In this document: positions 1-9,280 of the stretch, piece by piece
Layout of the letters: every line of letters starts with the position of its first letter
How positions within the stretch are numbered: position 1 is the first letter of the stretch
Source: Nitzschia sp. DOCU1
Taxonomy: Eukaryota; Bacillariophyta; Bacillariophyceae; Bacillariales; Bacillariaceae
Assembly: GCA_951394045.1 (NCBI GenBank)
Contig: OX595994.1
Location: forward strand, 806,001 to 870,000
Length of the DNA: 64,000 nucleotides
Direction of reading: 5' to 3'
Made by a program: the position numbers and the translations under genes
Notes under the pieces: model-generated
Database searches by the model: none
Seen by the model: the letters and a program-made list of their open reading frames with translations, nothing else
Told to the model about the DNA's origin: nothing

Positions 1-1407
1 TCCGCCAAGCGAGGATGGTCCGCCAACAACAAGCGCGTCTACATTGGCAACCTTCCCAATACTTTCTCCAGTCAGCAGGCTCTTCAAGAATCCTTGCAGC
101 AGTGGATACACGAGCAAATACCGAATCTTTCCATCGAGTCTTTACAAGTGAATGTGTCGGGGCGCAGCAAATATCCCCATGCCCTCTTGGATTGCGGCGC
201 TCAGGCCAATCAAGTGATCCGGTCGTTGCACCAACAAACCTTTCAAGGACAACGAGTGACGGTGCAAAGAGAAAAGCGAAACAACAACAACAATAATAAT
301 AATAACACCAAGGACGGTGGGAATGTAGCCAAAAAGAAAGGTTTTGGAGGCAAAGGCTGGGCAGCGCCACCACCTGCTCCCACACCCTCGTTCACTCAAG
401 TTCCAGTGGATCAAGCAACGCTCGAAATTCAGTCCGTGGTGGAAGAGGAGTTCAAACTAGCCGAAGAAAATGGTGAGGATGCCATCAATGTCGCATTGGC
501 ATCTACAGCAGCAACGACTCTCTTTGCGGCCATGAATGCGTTTGGAGGCGATGTGGATGAACCTATCGACGACAACAACACGCCCATCAGTTGGGAGCAC
601 AAGACTTCCGCCAATGACAACGACGATAACGTCCAGGAGTCTGAACCAGCCGAGTTTATAATCAAGCCCATGGCTGATTTACTAGCCGACTTTGGAAAAG
701 CAGATCCGAATTGGATGAAAGTCCAAATTGATACGTCGGCGCAAACTGCCTCTGGCGAAGACGCTACAAACAGTCAATTAGCTCAGAAGGGCAAGGCGCC
801 GATCCACATTTGCTTCACGTCGTTTGGTTTTTCCAAAGGAGCACCCAAACGTATGGATGGGTGGTCCTATCGGCAACCGCTTTTGCCGTTTGACTGTCGC
901 GAGTATCCGACTGTACCTGGCTATTTGGCATGGCAAGACGGATTGTCAGCGGTGGTAAAGCGGGCTTTGCAATATCCGCAGGACCACGACCGTCGTCTTC
1001 GCGGCAAAGACAAGGATGCGGGAGAAGCACCACCAAAGACCTTGCATAATTATGCGTGCAAAGAGTTGGCGCCGCAAGTTTGGGATGTGCTTGTGGATGC
1101 TCAAAATGAAGGCGGCCATGGCTACATGTCGCCATTGGAAATGACTATATATATAGGCAGCGAGAGTGGAAGACATCGTTCGGTTGTGGCCTGTGAATGG
1201 GCGGCTACCCAAATGCGAAAGTTTCTACGAACCAATGCTAACAACGCTATTCGGCAACCTGTATCAGTGGGCACCTTTCATCGTGATGTCGACACATCTC
1301 GACAGCAGCAGTACAATTTGAAGAAAAGCGACAAGGGCAAGAACGACAATACAGCATCAGGAAAGAGTGTCAAGAAGCAGCAAATGGAAATGGCGGGAGA
1401 CTGGTAG
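1..1407 (+). CDS. RRM + RapZ C-terminal-domain protein (5' truncated)
   Basis: The reading frame is open from base 1, so the 5' end lies outside the window; 468 codons are visible. Residues ~13-95 form an RNA recognition motif with RNP2-like VYIGNL and a degenerate RNP1. A poly-Asn tract follows. Residues ~268-430 match the C-terminal domain of RapZ/YvcJ-type proteins: TSFGFSKGAP at the start, then GSESGRHRSV (residues 386-395), equivalent to the family's GxxGGxHRSV anion-binding loop, then a late FHRDVD. In bacteria this domain binds small RNA or metabolite in cell-wall amino-sugar control. The P-loop ATPase half of bacterial RapZ is absent and an RRM stands in its place. An RNA-related role is inferred; the substrate is unknown. 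Confidence 0.8.
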   Translation, partial: SAKRGWSANNKRVYIGNLPNTFSSQQALQESLQQWIHEQIPNLSIESLQVNVSGRSKYPHALLDCGAQANQVIRSLHQQTFQGQRVTVQREKRNNNNNNNNNTKDGGNVAKKKGFGGKGWAAPPPAPTPSFTQVPVDQATLEIQSVVEEEFKLAEENGEDAINVALASTAATTLFAAMNAFGGDVDEPIDDNNTPISWEHKTSANDNDDNVQESEPAEFIIKPMADLLADFGKADPNWMKVQIDTSAQTASGEDATNSQLAQKGKAPIHICFTSFGFSKGAPKRMDGWSYRQPLLPFDCREYPTVPGYLAWQDGLSAVVKRALQYPQDHDRRLRGKDKDAGEAPPKTLHNYACKELAPQVWDVLVDAQNEGGHGYMSPLEMTIYIGSESGRHRSVVACEWAATQMRKFLRTNANNAIRQPVSVGTFHRDVDTSRQQQYNLKKSDKGKNDNTASGKSVKKQQMEMAGDW

Positions 1408-1806
1408 ATTTATGGCTGGTGGCGTTGTCTCGTTAGTTTGGCCATGCCCCAGTCGATTGCTCAACTTGTTTGTCGCCTACTTTAGTTTCAGTTTTAATGA
1501 AAGTTATGATTGCAGATGGTAGTCTCCGAAGTCGGTCTCCTGGGTCCCTTGTATAGTATTATAATAGGAAAGGATGGGTGTCTACTGGGACAAGTGCACC
1601 ACAATAGACTATGACCCGGGATGATGATACCCCAGGTAGGAAACGGAGAATGTGGACGACTGGCTTGACCGACCGATCATTCATTGTATGTATCAACTTT
1701 AAAGTGTCGATGCCGTCCTAAGAAGAAAAGAAAGTATCATGCAAGAAAATACTATAATCACATTTTTCAAACTTTTGGAAATCACTCGCAATTATCTTGT
1801 AGGGCT
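1408..1806. other. intergenic, convergent 3' ends
   Basis: This 399-bp stretch lies between the stops of the RRM-RapZ gene (+) and the HMG-box gene (-). It should hold both 3' UTRs. No coding or RNA gene was recognised. Confidence 0.6.
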
Positions 1807-3234
1807 TTAGATGGGCCCCATGCCCATTTGACGCCACATCTGAGCTTGAGCTGGATTGTTCATATTGAGCCCCAGAAGGCTGGGATCACCTCCTTGGCCT
1901 TGGCCCATCATGCCCCCCATAGGGCCCATTCCCATGCCTCCCATTCCACCCATTCCACCCATGCCGCCCATTCCACCCATGCCCATCATACCGGCACCCA
2001 TCATGCCCATGCCCATCATCTGCTGGCCGGCAGCCTGTTGTTGGCGGGCTGCCATCATTTCAGCCAAGATGCGTTGCTGGTATTGCTGGGCCATGGAATC
2101 ACGAATGTCTTGCTCGTTGCTGGGGCGATTGAGACTTTCGGCGGGAGGAGCGGCAGGAGCTTCTTGGGATTCATGAGCAGGGCTTCCCATAGAGATCATG
2201 TTCTCGGCGGCCTTGCGTTCCTGGTAGTCAGCCATAACCTTCTTGTGTCGTTCGCGGTCCTTTTCGGCCAGATCCTGGTAGTGCTTACGCTTTTCAGGGG
2301 TCAAGCCCTTCCAGCGGGCGCTCACTTCACGAGCAAGTGAGACAAGCCCAATCTTTCCATGGACCTTGCGGTGAGCACGTTTGGCACGAGTCGGGAAGAA
2401 AGTGCGGTTCATGACGTTAGGGATTTCATCGTCATCATTGTCCGCGGCCTTCTCTTCGGCCTCTTCCTTCTCCTTCTGTTCCTTTTCATCTTCCTCGTCG
2501 TCCTTCTTCTGCTCGGCGGCGATCTCCTCCTCAGACTTGCCCTCTTCCTTCATCTTCCTCGCCTTCTCTTCCTTGTTGATTTCCTTGAGGATGATCTCAC
2601 GTTGCTCGGAGAAGAAGATGTTGTATGCACTCAGGGCACGACGAGGCATGTCATTGGGCTTCTTGGCCTTCTTTCGCTTCTTGCCCTTGGGTTCATCACC
2701 GTCGGGGTCGTCAGTGTCGTCAGCAGAACGCTTGAGCTTGTCAATCATTGCCGACGACACTTGGAAGTCTTCAGCACGATTCATGCCGAGACCTTGGCCC
2801 TTAAACTGTTCTTGACCGAATCCAAAGAACTTGTCAGGACCGCCAGGGCCACGGTTCATCATGTTGAGTTTCTGCTTGGCGCGGAGGAGGGCCATCATGT
2901 CGATGTCGGGAACGAACCCGTATCCGTCCATTCCCGCCATGTCGCCTTGCGCTTGCATGGCAAATGGGTTACCCATCATACCCATTCCCATGCCTCCGCC
3001 CATGCCAGGGCCTCCCATACCCATGCCGCCCATGCCCATTCCACCCATGCCGCCCATTCCTCCGGGGAAACCCATGCCGCGGTTCATCATGTGCTCTTGT
3101 TCAGAGAGACCCATGGGGTTGTTGTTGGGGGTGCTGCTGTTGTTACCCCCAGCCGCCTGAGGGGTGGGAGAGGGCCCGGCATCGCTCGATTGGGGGTTAT
3201 TGCTCTCAGACATGTTGTTCATTGTGCTACTCAT
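1807..3234 (-). CDS. HMG-box protein with split box and Gly/Met-rich flanks
   Basis: This is a single-exon gene of 475 aa. The ATG at 3234 was chosen because the frame further upstream opens only with TTG. The HMG box is split. The first helix (from MPRRALSAYN, residue ~196) is separated from helices II/III (GKIGLVSLAREVSARWKGL, from ~291) by ~70 highly charged Glu/Lys/Asp residues. Both ends are low complexity: GGMGMGGMG-type repeats at N- and C-termini and Gln/Met-rich stretches. A basic KGKKRKKAKK segment before the box looks like a nuclear localisation signal. A DNA-bending chromatin role follows from the family. The charged insertion and the condensate-prone flanks are the unusual parts. 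Long antisense frames over this gene mirror the repeats and are not genes. Confidence 0.85.
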   Translation of the reverse strand: MSSTMNNMSESNNPQSSDAGPSPTPQAAGGNNSSTPNNNPMGLSEQEHMMNRGMGFPGGMGGMGGMGMGGMGMGGPGMGGGMGMGMMGNPFAMQAQGDMAGMDGYGFVPDIDMMALLRAKQKLNMMNRGPGGPDKFFGFGQEQFKGQGLGMNRAEDFQVSSAMIDKLKRSADDTDDPDGDEPKGKKRKKAKKPNDMPRRALSAYNIFFSEQREIILKEINKEEKARKMKEEGKSEEEIAAEQKKDDEEDEKEQKEKEEAEEKAADNDDDEIPNVMNRTFFPTRAKRAHRKVHGKIGLVSLAREVSARWKGLTPEKRKHYQDLAEKDRERHKKVMADYQERKAAENMISMGSPAHESQEAPAAPPAESLNRPSNEQDIRDSMAQQYQQRILAEMMAARQQQAAGQQMMGMGMMGAGMMGMGGMGGMGGMGGMGGMGMGPMGGMMGQGQGGDPSLLGLNMNNPAQAQMWRQMGMGPI

Positions 3235-5539
3235 TGTCACCCGAGGTGATATTATGGCTTGATTTGATTTTGCCCTTGCGATCGTAGCAAAATTGTATGG
3301 GGCGCTACAGGTAGAAAGCACCGGTGGCGACAACCCCTGCGTTTTGAATCGATGATTTGCCCAGACGCGGCCGTTTGAATAGCCACGGTCCGGACGCTCT
3401 TCGAACGCGTCGATCTGGTTATTCCCCCTCCGCGAATCCTGCCATATGTAATGGCATATTTCCGACTAGCGAAGGAAGCTCTTGGAACATGGGCAATAAC
3501 GGGATTCCCTTGAGTACTAAGCCTGGACACTTCCTGGGATCGTCCTTCGGAATCCAGTCTCATCAAACGTATTTATGGATTGTATTTGTTTGTCCATATA
3601 TCCGCGTGACCTAGGACGCGACGCAGAAATAAGGAGGGGCCAAGGAAGGCTTACCTTGCCTTTTAGTAAGCTATGTCAAGAGAGATGCCGTACAATAGAC
3701 ATCTTCTCAGTCCGTAACAAAGATTCCCCGCTTATAAGCCGGTCGAACACTTCGCTTTCTACGGCATGCTTTCGTTCAATATCAAAAATAGACCAGTGGT
3801 CTTCTTGTTCCTGGAACGGCATATAAGACCCCCGACTCTCTTCCAAGTAAGGCATTTATGGAGACTATTCGTTTGTTTCGGATTATAGAGATCTTGTCAG
3901 TGGAATCTCTTGCCGCCAGGTACAAAAATTCGAGTTCTCAAAGTGCTTCAACTTGGTTTCCTTCGGCCGGGCTTAGATGTTCGTTCCAAGCTTCAGATAC
4001 GATGTCTAGTTCCAAAGAAAGTCCCAAGGTGTATTCCAACGGCCGCTAATAAGCCTACAGACAGCGACAGCCAGCAGCCCGTAGTGCTAAATAGTTCACT
4101 TTTACCGGGTAAATGTTCTCCACCATGGCCCAAGAAGTTTCTTTTGTTGGTGATGCCTGAGAACTGGATGGATAATAACGCTCTTCTGTCTTGATGAAGG
4201 TGGAGTGATGATAGACGAATATTTTAGTGTTGCGAAAGCAATAGTGGGGGCCATAGATTAAGCACCATTCTCAGATTTGATTTACCGTTGTCCTGCCATA
4301 TGAAGCCGGTAATTTAAATTCGCTATCGCGACCTCCTTGACGTTCGTTGAGGGTATAGTATCAGGTATATACTTCGTGGAGAGTCAGAGCTTGGTATATA
4401 GAAAGAAGCGATTCCTGCGACCCCCACCCCCGATGGCTTGACGCTCGGGAGCTTTAAATCCGATAGCTAACTAACTAACAATTGAAATCACCGGCGCTTG
4501 CGTATACCCTAGCTGGAGTAAGACTTAACATAGCTTAGGAAAACATCTACTGCTGCTTGATGTTCGTCCTATCGACGCAATAGTCTAAATGTTGCAGAGC
4601 CAATCGCATAGCGACCGACTCCCTCCTCCAACGAATCCAGCAATGTTAGTCATCTTGGTCAAAGAATGACCAGCAGAGGAAAGATTCAGTTCATGACCGA
4701 TTCAGCACTCACTACTATCACTCCGAAGAGTAAGGAGGGAAAATGATAAATAGAGACAGTAAAAGAAATATGAGAGCATGATACTGAAATTAATAACTGC
4801 TGACTCTGCACTGCATGCTGCAGTTCTCCACTCTACTAGTACGGCAGTATTGTCTGGGATCTAGTATTACTACCAGCAAGAAGGAAGATGAAGAGCTAGT
4901 AATGTAACATTGAATTATTATTCCTCCTCGTATCAAGGCAGCAAGAAGTTGAAAAGGGTCATTTTTTGGTACTAGTAGTAGTAATGATTGCTTTCCACCA
5001 GCACGACGTGCGCCGACAAAAGAGATCAGTCGTTGCGGCCGATCGTTACATCAACAAGAAGCTACCAACCAGGAATTTAGATATCCCTGTTTTCATTGGG
5101 CGGATGCAGACGGCTCTACGACCAATACAAATCCACCTTGAGGAAGTTTTGTAAGTTGCCTGCTGCTGAGCGTCGAAAGAACAGAGTTGCCGACCCTGGC
5201 AAATCTGCATCACGCCGCTGGTTCCCCTATGCCGCGGCAACAATGCACCTACGACGGCTGCATATATACAATCTGAGTATTTCAGCTAGCTCTTTTTCAT
5301 TAACAGCTACCGAAACTTCCATCAAGAACACGCATACGCACACCAGCCGACTACTTACAAAGGCAGCGGGTCGCAAAGTTGTTTTTGTTTTCTTTCTACA
5401 ATTTCGTGGTAAGAGTCACCGGATCAAGCATGGACGAAGATGTATCATCTTAATTTCACAGTCCAGCTGTAGGCCGGGTACAGCAAGTCCAGGAATACTT
5501 GCGGAGGCGGAGCACCGAACTCCGAATGCGAAAGAGAAA
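3235..5539. other. 2.3-kb gene-poor region
   Basis: The region lies between the HMG gene start and the 3' end of SmB. It contains only short frames (at most 94 codons from an ATG) with no recognisable domain. No tRNA, snRNA or transposon feature was seen. It probably includes the HMG promoter near 3235-3500. A long non-coding RNA cannot be excluded from sequence alone. Confidence 0.5.
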
Positions 5540-6164
5540 TTAATAGGAAGGAGGCATGCCCCGTCCCATGCCAGGAGGCGGCATACCACCAGCCATGGGC
5601 GGTGGTGGAGGCGGCGGCATCATACCTGGTGCACCAACTCCATGAACCGGCGCAGCCCCTAATCCCATGGGTACCATGCCTCCAGGGGGAGGGCCGCCGG
5701 GGGGTACTCCCATTGGGGCACCTCGCCCTCTGGCCATTCCTCCCGGCGGAGCTGAGGTTTTCCCCGAAACGGAGGGTGGAGGTGGACCTTCCACTGCCAA
5801 ACTAACCACATTTTCGCCCCGAATCAATACTAGTCCCAGGCTCCGCTTTTCTGTGCGTTCTTCAAGCAGTGCCGATCCTCCTTTCCTCAGAGTGCGAAAT
5901 TCCTCAGCTTCCGAAAGGACTAAATTTAGATGCTTGTCAAACGCCAAAAATGTTCCGATGATGGTGCGCCCATCATGTAGCGTAACGCGGAGTCGGTGCT
6001 CGACGTACCGCAGTAGTTTGCTCCCTTTTCCGCTTGGCTGTAAAAAGTAATGGGAAATGAGGCGGCAATGTTAGATCAACATCTTCACGGAACATCATAA
6101 GCAATATTAGAGAAATAAACTCCAGACAACAGGGGGAATGACGACAATACCTCGAACTCACCAT
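5540..6164 (-). CDS. SNRPB: small nuclear ribonucleoprotein SmB/B'
   Basis: This spliceosomal Sm-core protein binds the U-rich Sm site of U1, U2, U4 and U5 snRNAs. The CDS joins 6164-6162 and 6037-5540 (166 aa) and removes a 124-bp GTGAGT...TTTACAG intron directly after the ATG, so exon 1 supplies only the start codon. Sm1 is visible in LLRYVEHRLRVTLHDGRTI followed by GTFLAFDKHLNLVL, and Sm2 in RSLGLVLIRGENVVSL. The C-terminal half is Pro/Gly/Met-rich with PPPPPPP and PPGMGRG repeats, as in human SmB. The reconstructed N-terminus MPSGKGSKLLRYV agrees well with the family, which supports the intron. Confidence 0.92.
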
Positions 6165-6489
6165 CTTTGTAGTTCAGGGAAAATCGACTGCTTGCCTTTT
6201 GCCTTGAGACAAACGAGAAGAGTACCGGTAGTTGTCGGCGGGTGGCCCATCATGGTCGCCTCGCGTCGTGTGGCGCTGCATCAAGTATGCGCGTTTTGTG
6301 TGGCAGGGGCGGCCGCGAGAGCGATGCGGGCCACGGACAGACAGGCGAAACTATTCTAATCGCCGGAGTCGGATACTGAATAGGAGCGAGGGAAAGAACC
6401 GAAGACGGGGGGCCGAGCAGTATGGAGATGACTTTCGATGGTGGGTCTCTACTCGCTAGAGGCAAGAGGGAGTTTTCGTAAATCTACCA
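6165..6489. promoter_or_regulatory. SmB upstream region / MOSC-gene 3' side
   Basis: 325 bp between the SmB start and the stop of the mARC-like gene, both on the minus strand. It should contain the SmB 5' UTR and promoter. No specific element was recognised. Confidence 0.4.
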
Positions 6490-7590
6490 TTACGAGCAAA
6501 AGATGGGCTCGCCGCGTTCTAGAACACGGACCTTATCTCCAACTTGGACAGTTCCCGTTTGACCCAACGGAATAGCATTCTGGGCAAAGAAAACGTCCTC
6601 TTTGTTAGATGAGTTCAGTGCCCTAAATGTCTTCATAGTCTCCACTGGCTCAGAGTAAACTTTCCCTGTATGTTGATCGGTACATGATTGCTTGCATCGT
6701 GGGCAAGCCTTGACAATCGCAAAGATCTGATCTCCAATCGAAATATACTTCCATCGGTCTTCCTCAAAAGCTTCGGTCCCAGTAATGACGATATTGGGGC
6801 GGAAGCGGCTCATTTCAATGGAAGGCTTACCATTCTCTTTCAATTGACGGTTGAGCTCGTCCAACGACGCCTGGCACGCAATCAAGATGGGAAATCCGTC
6901 GGTCAACGAGACGGGTGGAGGGTTGGCACCAAACCACGAAGTGGCAGCGGCTGGAGTGAATTTTGGATCAGCTAGTCGATCCGTCACAGTATGGACCACC
7001 AAACGAGCACCATTGAATCTTCCACCGGCTGCGGCGGCATCAGGATCGGCGTCGACAATGGCTTGAAAAAAAACGGCTGCTTCGTCGCCAAGATCGTCCA
7101 CCATGACCTGATCGTCCCAGATTTTGGCCCGGTAAGATTGTTTTGGTGATGAAGGTATCATCGATAGTTTCAAAGTCTTATTTTCGTAACTCAAGGTCAA
7201 CTCATCCTTTTCCCTGGTAGCAATGACCCGTGCTAGCGAAGGGCACTGTCGCTGCGTCAAAACGCCATGAGTCGCATCTTTGTCGTCCCATTTCTCCTTC
7301 CAAGCCGGCAATGGGGCCGGATAGACAATCATGAGACGTCGATCACCCACAAAGCCTTTGGAATCCAAGTCTGCTTTCTCCACCGATACGGCCCGCAACG
7401 ACTTGACCGGGTGGATGTACAGAGCACTCACTGATCCATCAGTGGCATCGTCGTCATTTTGCGAGGCTTTCCATTGCAGCCGTAGACGGGAAAGTAGCTT
7501 GGTCAAGGGAGGACGGAGGATATGGAAAGTCGCCAGGACGGCGACCGAAGTTGTGAGCAGCGGAAGAAGAGTCTCTCGGTTGTATAACAT
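6490..7590 (-). CDS. MOSC-domain protein, mitochondrial amidoxime reducing component-like
   Basis: 366 aa, single exon, ATG at 7590. An N-terminal hydrophobic anchor (LLPLLTTSVAVLATFHIL, residues ~9-26) precedes the MOSC N-terminal barrel (VSALYIHPVKSLRAVSVE...GDRRLMIV) and a MOSC domain with RFRPNIVITG and KACPRCKQSCTD. The cysteines in the latter lie where mARC proteins supply the molybdenum-cofactor ligand. mARC enzymes reduce N-hydroxylated compounds with cytochrome b5 at the outer mitochondrial membrane. The anchor plus domain order fits that family; which cysteine is the ligand was not tested. The gene is divergent from the plastid GNAT gene with 517 bp between starts. Confidence 0.85.
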   Translation of the reverse strand: MLYNRETLLPLLTTSVAVLATFHILRPPLTKLLSRLRLQWKASQNDDDATDGSVSALYIHPVKSLRAVSVEKADLDSKGFVGDRRLMIVYPAPLPAWKEKWDDKDATHGVLTQRQCPSLARVIATREKDELTLSYENKTLKLSMIPSSPKQSYRAKIWDDQVMVDDLGDEAAVFFQAIVDADPDAAAAGGRFNGARLVVHTVTDRLADPKFTPAAATSWFGANPPPVSLTDGFPILIACQASLDELNRQLKENGKPSIEMSRFRPNIVITGTEAFEEDRWKYISIGDQIFAIVKACPRCKQSCTDQHTGKVYSEPVETMKTFRALNSSNKEDVFFAQNAIPLGQTGTVQVGDKVRVLERGEPIFCS

Positions 7591-8107
7591 GGTGTAGTGT
7601 CGAAATGTTTGCTTTTGAGAATTGCCTCATCGTTTTTTTGCGTTGTTTTTTACTTGCCACAATAAAAGATCTCACTCGAAAGTTGAATTCCGATGAGTCA
7701 GTCGTGTCGATTTCGCGCGTGGCTCGCGCGGAAATTCCTTTCCGCCCGCCGACGCACGTCAAGCGAGCGCTCCGGCGTCGGGAGTCGCTGACGCGCCACA
7801 TACTTGCTTTTGCACCAATCGAAAACACTACAATAGAATTGGTCCTCATTTCGGTTTTCCTTTCCTTGGCAACGATAGCCTCCACACCGAATTACATCTA
7901 TTCTTTCGGGCTGAGTTCGACGGGTAGTAGCTGAGACGAGAGACGAAGCGTTATTATTCGTCTCGACTGCAATTTACAAGGGGGGAAGCGAAAGATAGCA
8001 AGAAGGCTATCGGAGGACTGTGCTCGATCGATCGGGAGCGAGACCGTCCAAATCGTTGTTCCTATTGATACGTTGCAGGGCCTGTCGTCTAGGCTGTTGG
8101 CAAAACT
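7591..8107. promoter_or_regulatory. divergent promoter, mARC-like gene / plastid GNAT
   Basis: 517 bp between two ATGs pointing outward, so both promoters must lie here. It contains GC-rich, CGCG-containing stretches around 7715-7770. Short open frames across it carry no domain. Confidence 0.5.
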
Positions 8108-9206
8108 ATGGTTGCTTGGGGAGGATTTCGAAGGCGGGGTGACTTTCATCTAATCGCTCGAATACTGTCGCTTCTGGTGGCAGCTTTGGCGTTAGTTTTG
8201 CCGGCGTCTTCCTTTGCACCTCCTGTCAGCCCACGGTCCACCAGTGCTAGTAGTAGGTCCACTTTGCAGTACATGCCGCCGACGCGTTCCAACCCCAATC
8301 GACCGCCACCGAAACCTTTTATCATTCAGAGAATAGGAGATTGTCCCGGAGACGAGATCTATCAGGAAATTGCCGATATGTGCATTGATGTATTCTTCAA
8401 GGAACAGCTCAATGCTCGACCAGAAGATCGAGTGCCGTAAGTAGTAGTCGACAGGAAACCATTCTTTGTCCCGGAAAAACCTGGCTCATTGGCTTTTATT
8501 ATTTATTTGTCGTCGTGTCATTTGACAAAACAGTCCATGGAAGGAGGCGCAGATTGCCTATTTAAAAACATTGCAAACGGCAGACTTACGGAGACGACGA
8601 GAGCGATACCCTCGATCAAACGAAATGTTCTTGGCCTTTGCCGCGGAGCCCGCCTTGAATAGTCGCTACTACCAACGACGGCCTTTGATTACGGACAATA
8701 ACGAAATTTACAACCTTCCCGACTACGTGGCGGATCAACCCTTTGTCCGAGGAGAACTTTTAGGCTTTTGCGAAATCACGAAACGGCATTACGGCTTGGG
8801 GATGCAAGAGGATGAGATTGTGCGGCCTGTTCTGACCAACTTGGCGGTGTCGCGAAGGGCTCGAACGCTTGGAATTGGGTCCAAACTCTTAGATCGATGT
8901 GAACGGCATGTGGCTAGAAACTGGAGAATGAACGAGATCGTGTTGGAAGTGGAAGACTACAATACGCAGGCTCTCGAGTTTTATGTCAAGCGGGGCTATG
9001 AAGTGTTGTATGCGGACCCTGCTAGCCGACGTTTTGATGTTGGAGGGCTCGTCTTGCGAAAAGTGCAGTGTACGAGACAGGTTCTGCGCAAGAACCTTGC
9101 GTTGCAGCAGCGAGCACAGCAAGCCGGGGAAGAAACCACTGGACGCAGCAACTTTAGCTTTTTCTCCCAATTTGTTCCAAGGTCGCGCAACTACTACTCG
9201 CAGTAG
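8108..9206 (+). CDS. plastid-targeted GNAT N-acetyltransferase
   Basis: Two exons, 8108-8436 and 8534-9206, joined in phase across a 97-bp GTAAGT...ACAG intron (333 aa). The N-terminus is a signal peptide (IARILSLLVAALALVLPASS) directly followed by FAPPVSPRST, the phenylalanine-at-+1 context of diatom bipartite plastid leaders. The GNAT fold follows: GFCEITKRH, then VLTNLAVSRRARTLGIGSKL with the acetyl-CoA-binding R-x-x-G-I-G loop, then NTQALEFYVKRGYEVLY. Plastid GNATs acetylate protein N-termini, lysines or small amines; the substrate cannot be read from sequence. Stroma or another plastid compartment is the inferred location. Confidence 0.87.
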
Positions 9207-9280
9207 AGAAACAAAAGGAATCATATCCACGCTATAATACATTGTAACTCGAAATGAGACACGAAGGTGGTGCCGTTCAA

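Noticed and set aside
1684..3249. Long plus-strand frames (218 and 296 codons) antisense to the HMG-box gene
   Set aside because: They mirror the Gly/Met repeats and acidic tract as His/Ala- and Leu/Val-rich nonsense; no domain, and the minus-strand HMG gene explains the region.
5096..5662. 188-codon plus-strand frame overlapping the SmB 3' end
   Set aside because: Opens with a non-ATG codon, runs antisense into the Pro/Gly-rich SmB tail, no recognisable domain.
7454..7885. 143-codon minus-strand frame across the mARC 5' end
   Set aside because: Overlaps the MOSC gene in another frame and the divergent promoter; composition is not protein-like.
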